Shown: piece after piece, positions 7,954 through 14,784 of the stretch
How positions within the stretch are numbered: the stretch's first letter is position 1
Layout of the letters: each line of letters starts with the position of its first letter
Source: an uncultured Lachnospiraceae bacterium
GTDB taxonomy: Bacteria; Bacillota; Clostridia; Lachnospirales; Lachnospiraceae
Length of the DNA stretch: 54,427 bases
Assembly (NCBI GenBank): GCA_910583615.1
Contig: CAJTXP010000026.1
Location: 1-54,427 of the forward strand
Direction of reading: 5' to 3'
Notes under the pieces: model-generated
What the model was told of the DNA's origin: nothing
Databases searched by the model: none
Seen by the model: only the letters and a program-made list of their open reading frames with translations
Program-made: the position numbers and the translations under genes

Positions 7954-9378
7954 TTATTCCATAATCAACTTTGTCTCCTGAAACAGCTTTGATACCGAAT
8001 CATGAAACTGAGAAAATTCATAACCTGTGAACTCATTATATAAAAGTTCTGTCGCATGACTCTTCCCGCTCTCATCATTTGTAAACTGATAAATGTGTAT
8101 TCTTTTCTGAAGCAGGTCTTCAGGCTCAAGCCCGACCTTCTCTAAAATCTCTGCCTGTTTTTCCTTCAGATTTTTTGAATAAGAAAGCATACACAGGTTA
8201 TTAATTTTCGTCGCCATCGTATCACTGTGCGTGCTCACGATCAACCGGACTCCATGATTGCTCATGCGGCTCAAAAGCCTTACCAGTTCCATCTGTTTTT
8301 GAGGATGGAGACTCGTCTCGATCTCATCCCAGATCAGATAATCTTTCTGCGATGCGCTTTGCAGGGCATACAGCGCCGGAGTCAGCTCGTTAACCATAGA
8401 GGAACTTAAGTACAGAGGAATTCCCTTTTCTGTATCCTTACCCTGATACAACGCCTGATTTCCCTGATTTTGATAAACTTTTCCCTCAATCAAATGCTTC
8501 TCCATAAAACATATCAGGCTTTCATTTCTCTTTGCAGCTCCCAGATCTGACTGAAACGTCTGCATAAAACGGATAAACTCATATACTGGCTGCGTCAATC
8601 CTATATTTACCGCGTCATTATTTTCAATATTATCTCCTCCAAGAAGCTGTACTGCTTCATCTGCTTTATGCGCAAAATATTCTTTATAAAGCATCAAAAG
8701 TCCCGTTCGCGAAGCAGGCATAAATAATATCCTTCTCGAATCTACCATGAATAATTTCAACATTTCGCGTATTATTATATGAAAAGGCTGAAATTCATCC
8801 AATGCAATAGTTGACATTACACTCTCGGTTTCTCTTCTTCCCTTCTGTATGTGATTTACAATCAGAATGGTGTACCAGTTCCTTTCCTCTGCGGAAAGAT
8901 CATTCAAATTTTCCAGTACCAGTTGCCTGCGTTTTTCGTTCATATACAGATTTTTTTTGATTTCATCAAGCAAAACCTTTTTTTCTTCTGAATTGAAAAG
9001 CAGATACTCCATCTTTTCCTCTTCATCAAAAAGGAACTTCACATACAGCCGTCCAATAGATATGTTTTCGTTAAATATACTTCTGACAATTTTTTCTTTG
9101 TTTTTCTCCAGGATTTCATTTAAAAACTTTTCCAGTTCTTTCGCCATAGCTGCGTCCAGCAGGACTTTTCCATTGTCTGCTTCTTTTCTGATCTGTGCCA
9201 GATGATCGCTTTGGTAATTGTGTACATATTTCCGCAGATTTTTTCGCAGTCCATAGATCAGCTGCATCATATACGTTTTCCCGCTGTTGTTGTTCCCAAC
9301 AAAAACAGAGAAACTGTCCATATCAACCTCTGCATATTCGATCTTGCCAAAATCTCTGACGCCTGTCATAATCTGCAT
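7954..9378 (-). CDS. OLD/RecF-like AAA ATPase (AAA_15/AAA_21 type)
   Basis: This 474-residue ABC-type ATPase has Walker A GNNNSGKT (28-35) directly after a beta-rich N-terminus. A long helical insertion follows (about 60-330) that would form a coiled-coil arm. The ATPase fold closes with an ABC signature-like LSSSMVNEL, Walker B with catalytic glutamate LIWDEIETSLHP (348-359) and the H-loop STHSD (382-386). No TOPRIM domain follows, unlike full-length OLD nucleases, so any nuclease activity would have to come from the adjacent partner. The C-terminus FTNDESGKSHATELL is typical of OLD-like ATPases with a separate effector. The start has AGGTGAT upstream and a sigma-A promoter just beyond. It is the first gene of a likely eight-gene operon. 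Confidence 0.88.
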   Translation of the reverse strand: MQIMTGVRDFGKIEYAEVDMDSFSVFVGNNNSGKTYMMQLIYGLRKNLRKYVHNYQSDHLAQIRKEADNGKVLLDAAMAKELEKFLNEILEKNKEKIVRSIFNENISIGRLYVKFLFDEEEKMEYLLFNSEEKKVLLDEIKKNLYMNEKRRQLVLENLNDLSAEERNWYTILIVNHIQKGRRETESVMSTIALDEFQPFHIIIREMLKLFMVDSRRILFMPASRTGLLMLYKEYFAHKADEAVQLLGGDNIENNDAVNIGLTQPVYEFIRFMQTFQSDLGAAKRNESLICFMEKHLIEGKVYQNQGNQALYQGKDTEKGIPLYLSSSMVNELTPALYALQSASQKDYLIWDEIETSLHPQKQMELVRLLSRMSNHGVRLIVSTHSDTMATKINNLCMLSYSKNLKEKQAEILEKVGLEPEDLLQKRIHIYQFTNDESGKSHATELLYNEFTGYEFSQFHDSVSKLFQETKLIME

Positions 9379-9415
9379 TCCATCACCTCACATCAACCTC
9401 TCATATTTCTGTTCC

Positions 9416-9444
9416 ATCATACCACATCTTTCCGCCAAATACAA
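9416..9444 (-). promoter_or_regulatory. Promoter of the ATPase/partner operon
   Basis: On the minus strand TTGTAT (plus 9439-9444), 17 bp, then TATGAT (plus 9416-9421), ending 38 bases before the ATPase start codon. Confidence 0.55.
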
Positions 9445-9466
9445 AGCAGGATATACAGGAAACAAA

Positions 9467-9507
9467 AGATCCCCACAGCGGACTCCATCGTCCATCTGTG
9501 AGGATCT
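9467..9507 (-). terminator. Terminator of the alpha operon after rplQ
   Basis: AGATCC-CACAG and CTGTG-GGATCT form an 11-bp stem with one internal mismatch. On the minus strand it is followed by TTTTGTTTCC, 14 bases after the rplQ stop. It closes the S10-spc-alpha cluster. Confidence 0.8.
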
Positions 9508-9520
9508 GTCTGTTTCTGTC

Positions 9521-10048
9521 TTATACCAGCTCCAGTACGACTTCCATCGCCGCGTCGCCTTTTCTCTGCCCGATCTTTACGATCCGGGTATAACCGCCGT
9601 TGCGGTTTACATATTTGGGCGCGATCTCGTCAAAGATCTTTGCGACCATGTCCACTTCCTGGGTTTTCTTCTTCTTGCCCTCCACCGGAGCCTTCACCGG
9701 ATAGAGCACCTTCAGCATCTGCCTTCTTGCATGAAGCCTGGACGGAAGATCTTTCTTGATCTCCTTCTCCACCTCATCATAAACAGTTACTTTCTTGCCG
9801 TCAACGACCTCTTTGACTCTCTTGCCATCCTTGTCCTTGCGTGCAACCTTCGCAGTCACCTTGACCATCTCGAAGTTGTCTTTCTCTTTCACGCCGAGTG
9901 CAATCAGATGTTCAGCAATCTTGCGCACTTCCTTCGCTTTTGCCTCGGTTGTTATAATCTTTCCATGAAATAACAGAGCGGTCACCTGGCTTCTCAGTAA
10001 TGCTTTCCTCTGAGAAGAAGTTCTGCTCAGCTTTCTATATCCTGCCAT
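9521..10048 (-). CDS. rplQ: Large ribosomal subunit protein L17
   Basis: L17 sits at the peptide exit tunnel region of the 50S subunit. This version has 175 residues against about 120-130 in E. coli or Bacillus. The conserved start (MAGYRKLSRTSSQRKALLR) and the conserved end with NGGYTRIVKIGQRKGD are both present. They are separated by extra charged sequence at roughly residues 55-100 and again around 112-125 (GKKKKTQEV), an elongated L17 form of the kind found in Lachnospiraceae. The start at 10048 has GGAGG upstream; an in-frame extension to 10081 has no family similarity. Last gene of the alpha operon, separated from rpoA by the 64-bp hairpin repeats and followed by a terminator. Confidence 0.97.
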   Translation of the reverse strand: MAGYRKLSRTSSQRKALLRSQVTALLFHGKIITTEAKAKEVRKIAEHLIALGVKEKDNFEMVKVTAKVARKDKDGKRVKEVVDGKKVTVYDEVEKEIKKDLPSRLHARRQMLKVLYPVKAPVEGKKKKTQEVDMVAKIFDEIAPKYVNRNGGYTRIVKIGQRKGDAAMEVVLELV

Positions 10049-10124
10049 TTGATTTCCTCCATTCGTTGCGCCCCATGCCATGCTTCTTCGGTCTTACTGA
10101 CAGGGGTCTGGCTTTCAACACTAA

Positions 10125-10316
10125 GGTTCCTTCCGGGTCTGCTGTGCAGACCGGAAGGCAACGGTCGGCCTTCGGCCTCCACTTTCAGGGTTCCTTCTCA
10201 ATCTGCTGCGCAGCTTGAGAAGTATCGGTCGGCCTTCGGCCTCCACTTTCAGGGTTCCTTCTCAATCTGCTGCGCAGCTTGAGAAGTATCGGTCGGCCTT
10301 CGGCCTCCCTCTATTC
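10125..10316. repeat. Three tandem 64-bp hairpin units between rpoA and rplQ
   Basis: Units start at 10125, 10189 and 10253. Each contains a long stem-loop followed by a small GGCC-TTC-GGCC palindrome. In unit 1 the long stem is CCTTCCGG-TCTGC/GCAGACCGGAAGG with one bulge. In units 2 and 3 it is CTTCTCAA-CTGC/GCAG-TTGAGAAG with one mismatch. Stem sequences therefore differ but pairing is kept. Units 2 and 3 are nearly identical; unit 3 runs to the rpoA stop codon. All lie in the rpoA-rplQ transcript. There are no unique spacers, so this is not a CRISPR array. Confidence 0.9.
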
Positions 10317-11270
10317 TTCACTCTGGCTCAGTTCCAGATCGAGTTCTTTCAGTTTTGCAAGAACTTCCTCCAGGGACTTCCGACCCAGATTGCGGACTTT
10401 CATCATATCCTCAGGTGTCCGGTTACACAGTTCCTGTACCGTATTGATTCCTGCCCTTTTCAGACAGTTAAACGAGCGGACGGAAAGTTCCAGTTCATCA
10501 ATGTTCATCTCAAGAACTTTCTCTTTCTCATCACTCTCCGTCTCCACCATGATCTCAGCAGATTTGGCGTTTTCAGACAGATCAATAAACAGGCTCAAAT
10601 GCTCACTCAAAACTTTTGCAGCCAGACTGACTGCTTCGTCCGGGGCGAGCGTCCCGTTTGTGATCACATCCAGTGTCAGCTTATCATAATCCGTAATCTG
10701 ACCTACACGGGTATTCTCCACACTCAGGTTCACACGTTCCACCGGAGTATAGATGGAATCCACTGCGATCACGCCGATCGGCAGTTCATCATTCTTGTTC
10801 TTGTCAGCACTCACATATCCCCTGCCTTTGGTGATAGTCAGCTCCATGTAAAGCTTGCTGTCCGCACCGCCGTTCAGATGGGCAATCACCACATCCGGAT
10901 TCAGTATCTCGATGTCCGGATCACACTGGATCTCTGCTGCAGTAACGACACCTTCACCTTCAAAATCAATATACGCCACCTTGGCTTCCTCAGAATCGCT
11001 GGTATTCCGAAGCGCAAGGCTTTTGATATTCATGATGATCTCCGTTACATCTTCTTTTACACCCGGGATGGAGCTGAATTCGTGAAGTACACCGTCAATC
11101 TTTACCTGGCTCACTGCCGCACCCGGCAAAGAAGAAAGCATAATTCTTCTCAGGGAATTGCCAAGGGTTGTTCCATAGCCTCTTTCCAATGGTTCCACTA
11201 CGAATTTGCCATATTTTTTATCTTCTGAAATCTCTGCAATTTCAATTTTGGGTTTGTTAAATACTACCAC
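10311..11270 (-). CDS. rpoA: RNA polymerase alpha subunit
   Basis: This 319-residue alpha subunit dimerises to nucleate RNA polymerase assembly and binds promoter UP elements and activators through its C-terminal domain. The N-terminal domain shows GYGTTLGNSLRRIMLSSLPGAAV; the C-terminal helix-hairpin-helix domain covers about residues 255-315 with LSVRSFNCLKRAGI and VRNLGRKSLEEV. AGGAGG lies 9 bases upstream of the ATG. It follows rpsD by about 50 bases and precedes rplQ through a 262-base gap holding the 64-bp repeats. Its C-terminal domain is strikingly similar to a domain in the AAA+ protein at 32320-34182. Confidence 0.99.
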   Translation of the reverse strand: MVVFNKPKIEIAEISEDKKYGKFVVEPLERGYGTTLGNSLRRIMLSSLPGAAVSQVKIDGVLHEFSSIPGVKEDVTEIIMNIKSLALRNTSDSEEAKVAYIDFEGEGVVTAAEIQCDPDIEILNPDVVIAHLNGGADSKLYMELTITKGRGYVSADKNKNDELPIGVIAVDSIYTPVERVNLSVENTRVGQITDYDKLTLDVITNGTLAPDEAVSLAAKVLSEHLSLFIDLSENAKSAEIMVETESDEKEKVLEMNIDELELSVRSFNCLKRAGINTVQELCNRTPEDMMKVRNLGRKSLEEVLAKLKELDLELSQSEE

Positions 11271-11321
11271 TAAAAAGCCCCTCCTGTTCTATGCTGGGTG
11301 ACAAAACTACCGGTCATTCAA

Positions 11322-11915
11322 TTATTTGGAATACAACTCGACAATGAGCATCTCGTTTACCGGAACGTCGATCATATCTCTGGTCGGAAGCTCTTTTACA
11401 AGGCCTTTCAGATTCTCAAGGTCTGCGTCAAGCCATTCCGGAACCAGTCTTCCTCCGGTCGCCTCTGCGATTGCTTTATAACGATCAGAGCTCTTGCATT
11501 TCTCCTTGATCTCAACGGTGTCTCCTGCCTTTACGAGGTAGGAAGGGATATTCACCTGTTTACCGTTCACCAGCACATGCTTGTGGTCAACAATCTGTCT
11601 TGCTTCCTGACGGGTTCTTGCAAAGCCGAGACGGAAGATCACGTTATCCAGTCTGGTTTCCAGCATGATCATCAGGTTCTCACCGGTCATGCCTTTCATG
11701 CGGTCCGCCTTCTCGTAATAGTTACGGAACGGCTTCTCCAGCACTCCATAGATAAATTTTGCTTTCTGCTTCTCTTTTAACTGAAGCCCATACTCGGAAA
11801 CTTTCTTGTTCCCTCTCTGGGAATTTCTCTTGGATTTTTTATCAATTCCTAAATAAACCGGATCCAGGCCAAGGGACCGGCATCTTTTAAGGACTGGTGT
11901 TCTGTTAATTGCCAT
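11322..11915 (-). CDS. rpsD: Small ribosomal subunit protein S4
   Basis: This 197-residue S4 is a primary 16S rRNA binder that nucleates 30S assembly and forms part of the mRNA entry channel. The S4 RNA-binding domain occupies about residues 88-150 (LETRLDNVIFRLGFARTRQEA, VLVNGKQVNIPSY). The four-Cys zinc motif of some S4 proteins is absent, as in Bacillus S4. In the alpha operon it lies between rpsK and rpoA, as is usual in Firmicutes outside Bacillus. S4 is the known autoregulator in several bacteria, so the long leader before rpsM could be its target, but that is inference. Confidence 0.99.
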   Translation of the reverse strand: MAINRTPVLKRCRSLGLDPVYLGIDKKSKRNSQRGNKKVSEYGLQLKEKQKAKFIYGVLEKPFRNYYEKADRMKGMTGENLMIMLETRLDNVIFRLGFARTRQEARQIVDHKHVLVNGKQVNIPSYLVKAGDTVEIKEKCKSSDRYKAIAEATGGRLVPEWLDADLENLKGLVKELPTRDMIDVPVNEMLIVELYSK

Positions 11916-11932
11916 CTTTCATACCCTCCTGA

Positions 11933-12325
11933 TCAGACTCTTCTACGTTTTGGTGGACGACAGCCGTTATGCGGTACCGGAGTTACATCCGTGATGCTGA
12001 TAACCTCAAGTCCGCATGCCTGCAATGCACGGATTGCAGCCTCTCTTCCTGAACCAGGTCCCTTTACGAATACATCTACTGTCTTTAAACCGTGAATCAA
12101 AGCTGCCTTTGTAGCAGTCTCTGCAGCCATCTGCGCTGCATACGGAGTAGATTTCCTTGAACCTCTAAAACCAAGACCACCGGCGCTTGCCCAGCTCAGC
12201 GCGTTACCCTCTGCATCGGTCAGAGTAACGATCGTATTATTAAAAGATGACTGGATGTGTGCCTGTCCGCGTTCAACGTTTTTCTTAACACGCTTTTTTG
12301 TCACTTTTTTCGTAACTTTAGCCAT
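11933..12325 (-). CDS. rpsK: Small ribosomal subunit protein S11
   Basis: This 130-residue S11 lines the 30S platform near the mRNA exit and contacts S21 and 16S rRNA helix 45. Diagnostic stretches are AHIQSSFNNTIVTLTDAEGN, AAQMAAETA and the basic C-terminus NGCRPPKRRRV. The N-terminus is unusually lysine-rich (VTKKVTKKRVKKNVERG) but within family variation. It is separated from rpsM by about 50 bases and from rpsD by 17, in the standard alpha-operon order. Confidence 0.99.
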   Translation of the reverse strand: MAKVTKKVTKKRVKKNVERGQAHIQSSFNNTIVTLTDAEGNALSWASAGGLGFRGSRKSTPYAAQMAAETATKAALIHGLKTVDVFVKGPGSGREAAIRALQACGLEVISITDVTPVPHNGCRPPKRRRV

Positions 12326-12375
12326 TTTTAAACTAACCTACTTTCTTCTACTTTCTGAATCGTCAATATGATCTG

Positions 12376-12744
12376 TTATTTCTTCTTGTTTGCCACGGTC
12401 TTCTTCGGGCCTTTCCTGGTTCTTGCGTTGGTCTTTGTCTTCTGACCGCGAACCGGAAGGCTCTTACGATGACGAACACCTCTGTAGCATCCGATCTCCT
12501 GAAGTCTCTTGATATCCATGGCGATCTGTCTTCTCAGATCACCCTCTACAGTCTGCGTCTGATCGATCACGGAACTGATTCTCTTCACCTCGTCGTCGGT
12601 CAGGTCTCTGACGCGGGTGTCAGGGTTCACGCCTGCTTCTTTCAGAATACGGTTGGAGCTCACTCTGCCGATCCCGAAAATATAGGTCAGGCCGATCTCC
12701 ACACGCTTTTCTCTTGGTAAATCTACACCAGCAATACGAGCCAT
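12376..12744 (-). CDS. rpsM: Small ribosomal subunit protein S13
   Basis: This 122-residue S13 sits in the 30S head, contacts the P-site tRNA and forms intersubunit bridges B1a/B1b. It has the helix-two-turn-helix MARIAGVDLPREKRVEIGLTYIFGIG core and the basic tail YRGVRHRKSLPVRGQKTKTN ending in KKK. GGAGG precedes the ATG. Unusually for this operon, 310 bases separate it from rpmJ, and that stretch is rich in stem-loops. Confidence 0.99.
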   Translation of the reverse strand: MARIAGVDLPREKRVEIGLTYIFGIGRVSSNRILKEAGVNPDTRVRDLTDDEVKRISSVIDQTQTVEGDLRRQIAMDIKRLQEIGCYRGVRHRKSLPVRGQKTKTNARTRKGPKKTVANKKK

Positions 12745-13054
12745 TGTGATTATTCCTCCATTTTCTTCTACTGCAATATTTTCCTAAATGAGGCAGCGAA
12801 TGACGGATTCCACCCGTCTGCCCAAATGGGTATGGACCCATTCTTTCCGGTACTTACGGCTTCTGCCGTCCATCCTTCCCGGTTTCAGGTAACATCTCTC
12901 TTATGAATAATCGTCCACTTTTCAGTCTTTTATATTATCAGCCGTTCCACACTCCCGTGTGTTTCAGCTGCAGCCGCCATATGAAAAACCGACAAGCGCT
13001 AACATTCACAGAAAACGATTGAAGCTCCTCTGCCGGACCTTCAACTGTTACAAA
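12745..13054 (-). promoter_or_regulatory. 310-base structured leader between rpmJ and rpsM
   Basis: No gene is visible here. On the minus strand several hairpins can be drawn: CACAC-GGGA-GTGTG, CGGC-AGAA-GCCG, and AATGGGT/ACCCATT around 12820-12843. The rpmJ-rpsM gap is usually only tens of bases. The segment ACACACGGGAG-GTGT also occurs in the rpsJ leader. It could be an autoregulatory site for S4 or S13, or simply a leader with an unrecognised internal promoter; no convincing promoter was found. Confidence 0.4.
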
Positions 13055-13168
13055 TTAGCCTTGTCTCTGTTTGTGTTTTGGATTTTCACAGATTACTCTG
13101 ATACTACCTTTTCTCTTGATGATTTTGCACTTTTCGCAAATAGGTTTCACCGATGATCTAACCTTCAC
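13055..13168 (-). CDS. rpmJ: Large ribosomal subunit protein L36
   Basis: This 37-residue zinc-binding protein of the 50S subunit reads VRSSVKPICEKCKIIKRKG and ends HKQRQG. The zinc ligands C-x2-C, C and H (ICEKC, ICENPKH) are all present, so this is the zinc-containing C+ form. The start is GTG at 13168, supported by AAAGGAGG 8 bases upstream. It is the first gene after the internal sigma-A promoter at 13242-13270, so it heads an rpmJ-rpsM-rpsK-rpsD-rpoA-rplQ unit separate from infA. Confidence 0.97.
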   Translation of the reverse strand: MKVRSSVKPICEKCKIIKRKGSIRVICENPKHKQRQG

Positions 13169-13241
13169 AGTAAAGTCCTCCTTTCATCGTTTCATCGTTT
13201 CCTTCCTGAGGGCATACTGCCCCCTCAAATCATGCCTGTAT

Positions 13242-13270
13242 ATTATAGCAAAGACATAACCGGAATGCAA
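13242..13270 (-). promoter_or_regulatory. Internal sigma-A promoter of the alpha operon (rpmJ)
   Basis: TTGCAT (plus 13265-13270), a 17-bp spacer and a consensus TATAAT (plus 13242-13247). The transcript would start near 13235 and carry a small hairpin (TGAGGG/CCCTCA, about 13206-13227) before the rpmJ ribosome-binding site. The GTTAC edge of the large palindrome lies 38 bp upstream of the -35. Confidence 0.8.
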
Positions 13271-13307
13271 GTAAAATTTGTAAATTTTTCGCCGGTTTTT
13301 CCGGTTT

Positions 13308-13504
13308 CGTTACTGTTCAAGGGGGTGGGCAGTCAGTGTCCCGGGCCTGTGTGCTCTGCAGCGCTGTGTGGACTGGAGCGGACAGCGGAGCCGTTTTGTC
13401 CGTCACAGGCGAACAGACCTGTCCGAATGGGACGGACAAAACGGCTTCGGTGTCCGATGCATTCCATACGAGCGCAGAGCACGCAGGCCACCACCCCTGA
13501 ACAG
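13308..13504. repeat. Large palindromic repeat R1, full-length copy
   Basis: A nearly complete inverted repeat of about 190 bp fills the infA-rpmJ gap. The outer arms are CTGTTCA-GGGGTGG and CCACCCCTGAACAG. A perfect 15-bp inner stem pairs 13389-13403 with 13432-13446. The apex is ACAGG-8-nt loop-CCTGT (13405-13422). Bases 13361-13415 are identical to 54373-54427. No open frame or transposase is inside. This resembles a MITE or a large REP-like element; it would fold into a long hairpin in read-through RNA from infA. Confidence 0.9.
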
Positions 13505-13512
13505 CCCCCATC

Positions 13513-13731
13513 TTATTTATCGCGCCAGATGATCCTGCCCTTGGACAGATCATAGGGCGACAGTTCGATAGTCACTTTATCACCCGGCAGAATGCGGATA
13601 AAGTTCATCCTGAGCTTTCCGCTGATATGCGCCAGTACCTTATGTCCGTTTTCCAGTTCCACCTGGAACATGGCGTTCGGCAGTTTCTCCACTACCGTTC
13701 CCTCAATTTCAATTACATCTGCTTTCGACAT
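13513..13731 (-). CDS. infA: Translation initiation factor IF-1
   Basis: This 72-residue single OB-fold protein occupies the 30S A site during initiation and assists IF-2 and IF-3. The family signature runs EIEGTVVEKLPNAMFQVELE and GKLRMNFIRILPGDKV to the basic end RGRIIWRDK-like SKGRIIWRDK. AGGAGG lies upstream of the ATG, within the 3' end of the KOW-protein gene, which overlaps it by 23 bases; this implies translational coupling. Downstream lies the R1 palindrome rather than rpmJ directly. Confidence 0.99.
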   Translation of the reverse strand: MSKADVIEIEGTVVEKLPNAMFQVELENGHKVLAHISGKLRMNFIRILPGDKVTIELSPYDLSKGRIIWRDK

Positions 13732-14011
13732 GTTTATCCTCCTGCCGTTTACGGCTTTCTGATTGAATTATCTGTTTGATCGGTTCATTTCTGAGCGGTT
13801 CCCTGCGCAAAAGGGCTTCTCTCACCGGGTCCGCGTATCGGTGGATCACCTGGATATGCCTGATCTTTTTCTTCTTGGGTTTCTCCACCGTCCGCAGGAT
13901 CCCGTCCGCTAACCATACATATTCCGCCTCCATGCGGATTATGACATAGAGCCTTCCCTGGTCGTGTCCGGCGAGGGATCTCGCCAGCATGCCTTCCTCG
14001 ATCCTTACCAT
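13709..14011 (-). CDS. KOW-domain (L14e-like) RNA-binding protein
   Basis: This 100-residue protein of the KOW/L14e-like type is commonly encoded between map and infA in Clostridia. The N-terminal KOW-like fold shows GMLARSLAGHDQGRLYVIIR and WLADG, followed by a lysine-rich stretch EKPKKKKIRHIQVI and a charged C-terminal tail. It probably binds rRNA or RNA, but its role is not established. GGGAGG precedes the start; the 3' end overlaps infA by 23 bases and the 5' end follows map by 14 bases, so it is firmly within the adk-map-infA unit. Confidence 0.9.
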   Translation of the reverse strand: MVRIEEGMLARSLAGHDQGRLYVIIRMEAEYVWLADGILRTVEKPKKKKIRHIQVIHRYADPVREALLRREPLRNEPIKQIIQSESRKRQEDKHVESRCN

Positions 14012-14025
14012 ACGATTCCTCCCTG

Positions 14026-14781
14026 TCAGCTGTGCAGCGTCAGGATCTCCGGCTCCCCGTCCGTAATCAGAATCGTGTTCTCATAATGGGCGGACGGCTT
14101 CCGGTCCTTCGTAACCACGGTCCATTTATCCTCCTGCCAGACCACCTTCCAGGTCCCCATGTTGATCATGGGCTCCACAGCCAGCGTCATGCCGGGCACC
14201 AGCTTCATGCCTTTACGCTTTTCCCGGAAATTCGGCACCTGCGGGTCCTCGTGAAGGCTGGTCCCGATGCCGTGCCCCACCAGGTCGCGCACGATTCCGT
14301 ATCCGAACCGGCTGACATAGTCGTCGATGGCGGCCGAGATGTCAAAGAGATGGTTTCCGGCCCTCGCCATCTTGATTCCCTCGAAAAAGCTTCGTCTTGT
14401 CACATCCACCAGATTCTGGACTCTGGGATCAATTTTCCCCACCGCATGGGTCCTGGCCGCGTCGGAGTGATAGCCCTTATAGATCAGCCCGGCGTCCAGG
14501 CTGACAATATCGCCTTCCTCCAGAATCCGGTCCCTTCTGGGTATGCCGTGCACCACTTCCTCGTTGACCGACACACAGATCGACGCGGGAAACCCTCCAT
14601 AATTCAGGAAGTTGGGAATACATCCCAGCTTCCTGATCAGTTTGTCTCCAAATTCATTGATATCCATGGTGGAGATGCCCGGACGGATCATATTGCCCAT
14701 TTCATCATGTACGATCTCCAGCAGGCGTCCTGCCTCCCGCATCAATTCGATCTCTTTTGCAGATTTAATCGTGACTGCCAT
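14026..14781 (-). CDS. map: Methionine aminopeptidase, type I
   Basis: This 251-residue metallo-aminopeptidase removes the initiator Met from nascent proteins after deformylation. The five metal ligands are visible: D96 and D107 (SLDAGLIYKGYHSDAARTH), H170 (VGHGIGTSLHE), E203 (AVEPMI) and E234 (HYENTILIT), with H79 and H177 as substrate-site histidines. It lacks the N-terminal zinc/SH3-like extension, so it is a minimal type Ia enzyme. It begins 3 bases after adk and takes its ribosome-binding site (GGGAG) from the adk 3' end. Confidence 0.99.
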   Translation of the reverse strand: MAVTIKSAKEIELMREAGRLLEIVHDEMGNMIRPGISTMDINEFGDKLIRKLGCIPNFLNYGGFPASICVSVNEEVVHGIPRRDRILEEGDIVSLDAGLIYKGYHSDAARTHAVGKIDPRVQNLVDVTRRSFFEGIKMARAGNHLFDISAAIDDYVSRFGYGIVRDLVGHGIGTSLHEDPQVPNFREKRKGMKLVPGMTLAVEPMINMGTWKVVWQEDKWTVVTKDRKPSAHYENTILITDGEPEILTLHS

Positions 14782-14784
14782 GTT

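Noticed and set aside
10125..10316. Possible CRISPR array
   Set aside because: Three 64-bp units are directly adjacent with no unique spacers, and no cas genes are present.
10215..11228. Plus-strand open frames beginning in the 64-bp repeats
   Set aside because: They are shadows of rpoA prolonged by the repeat units.
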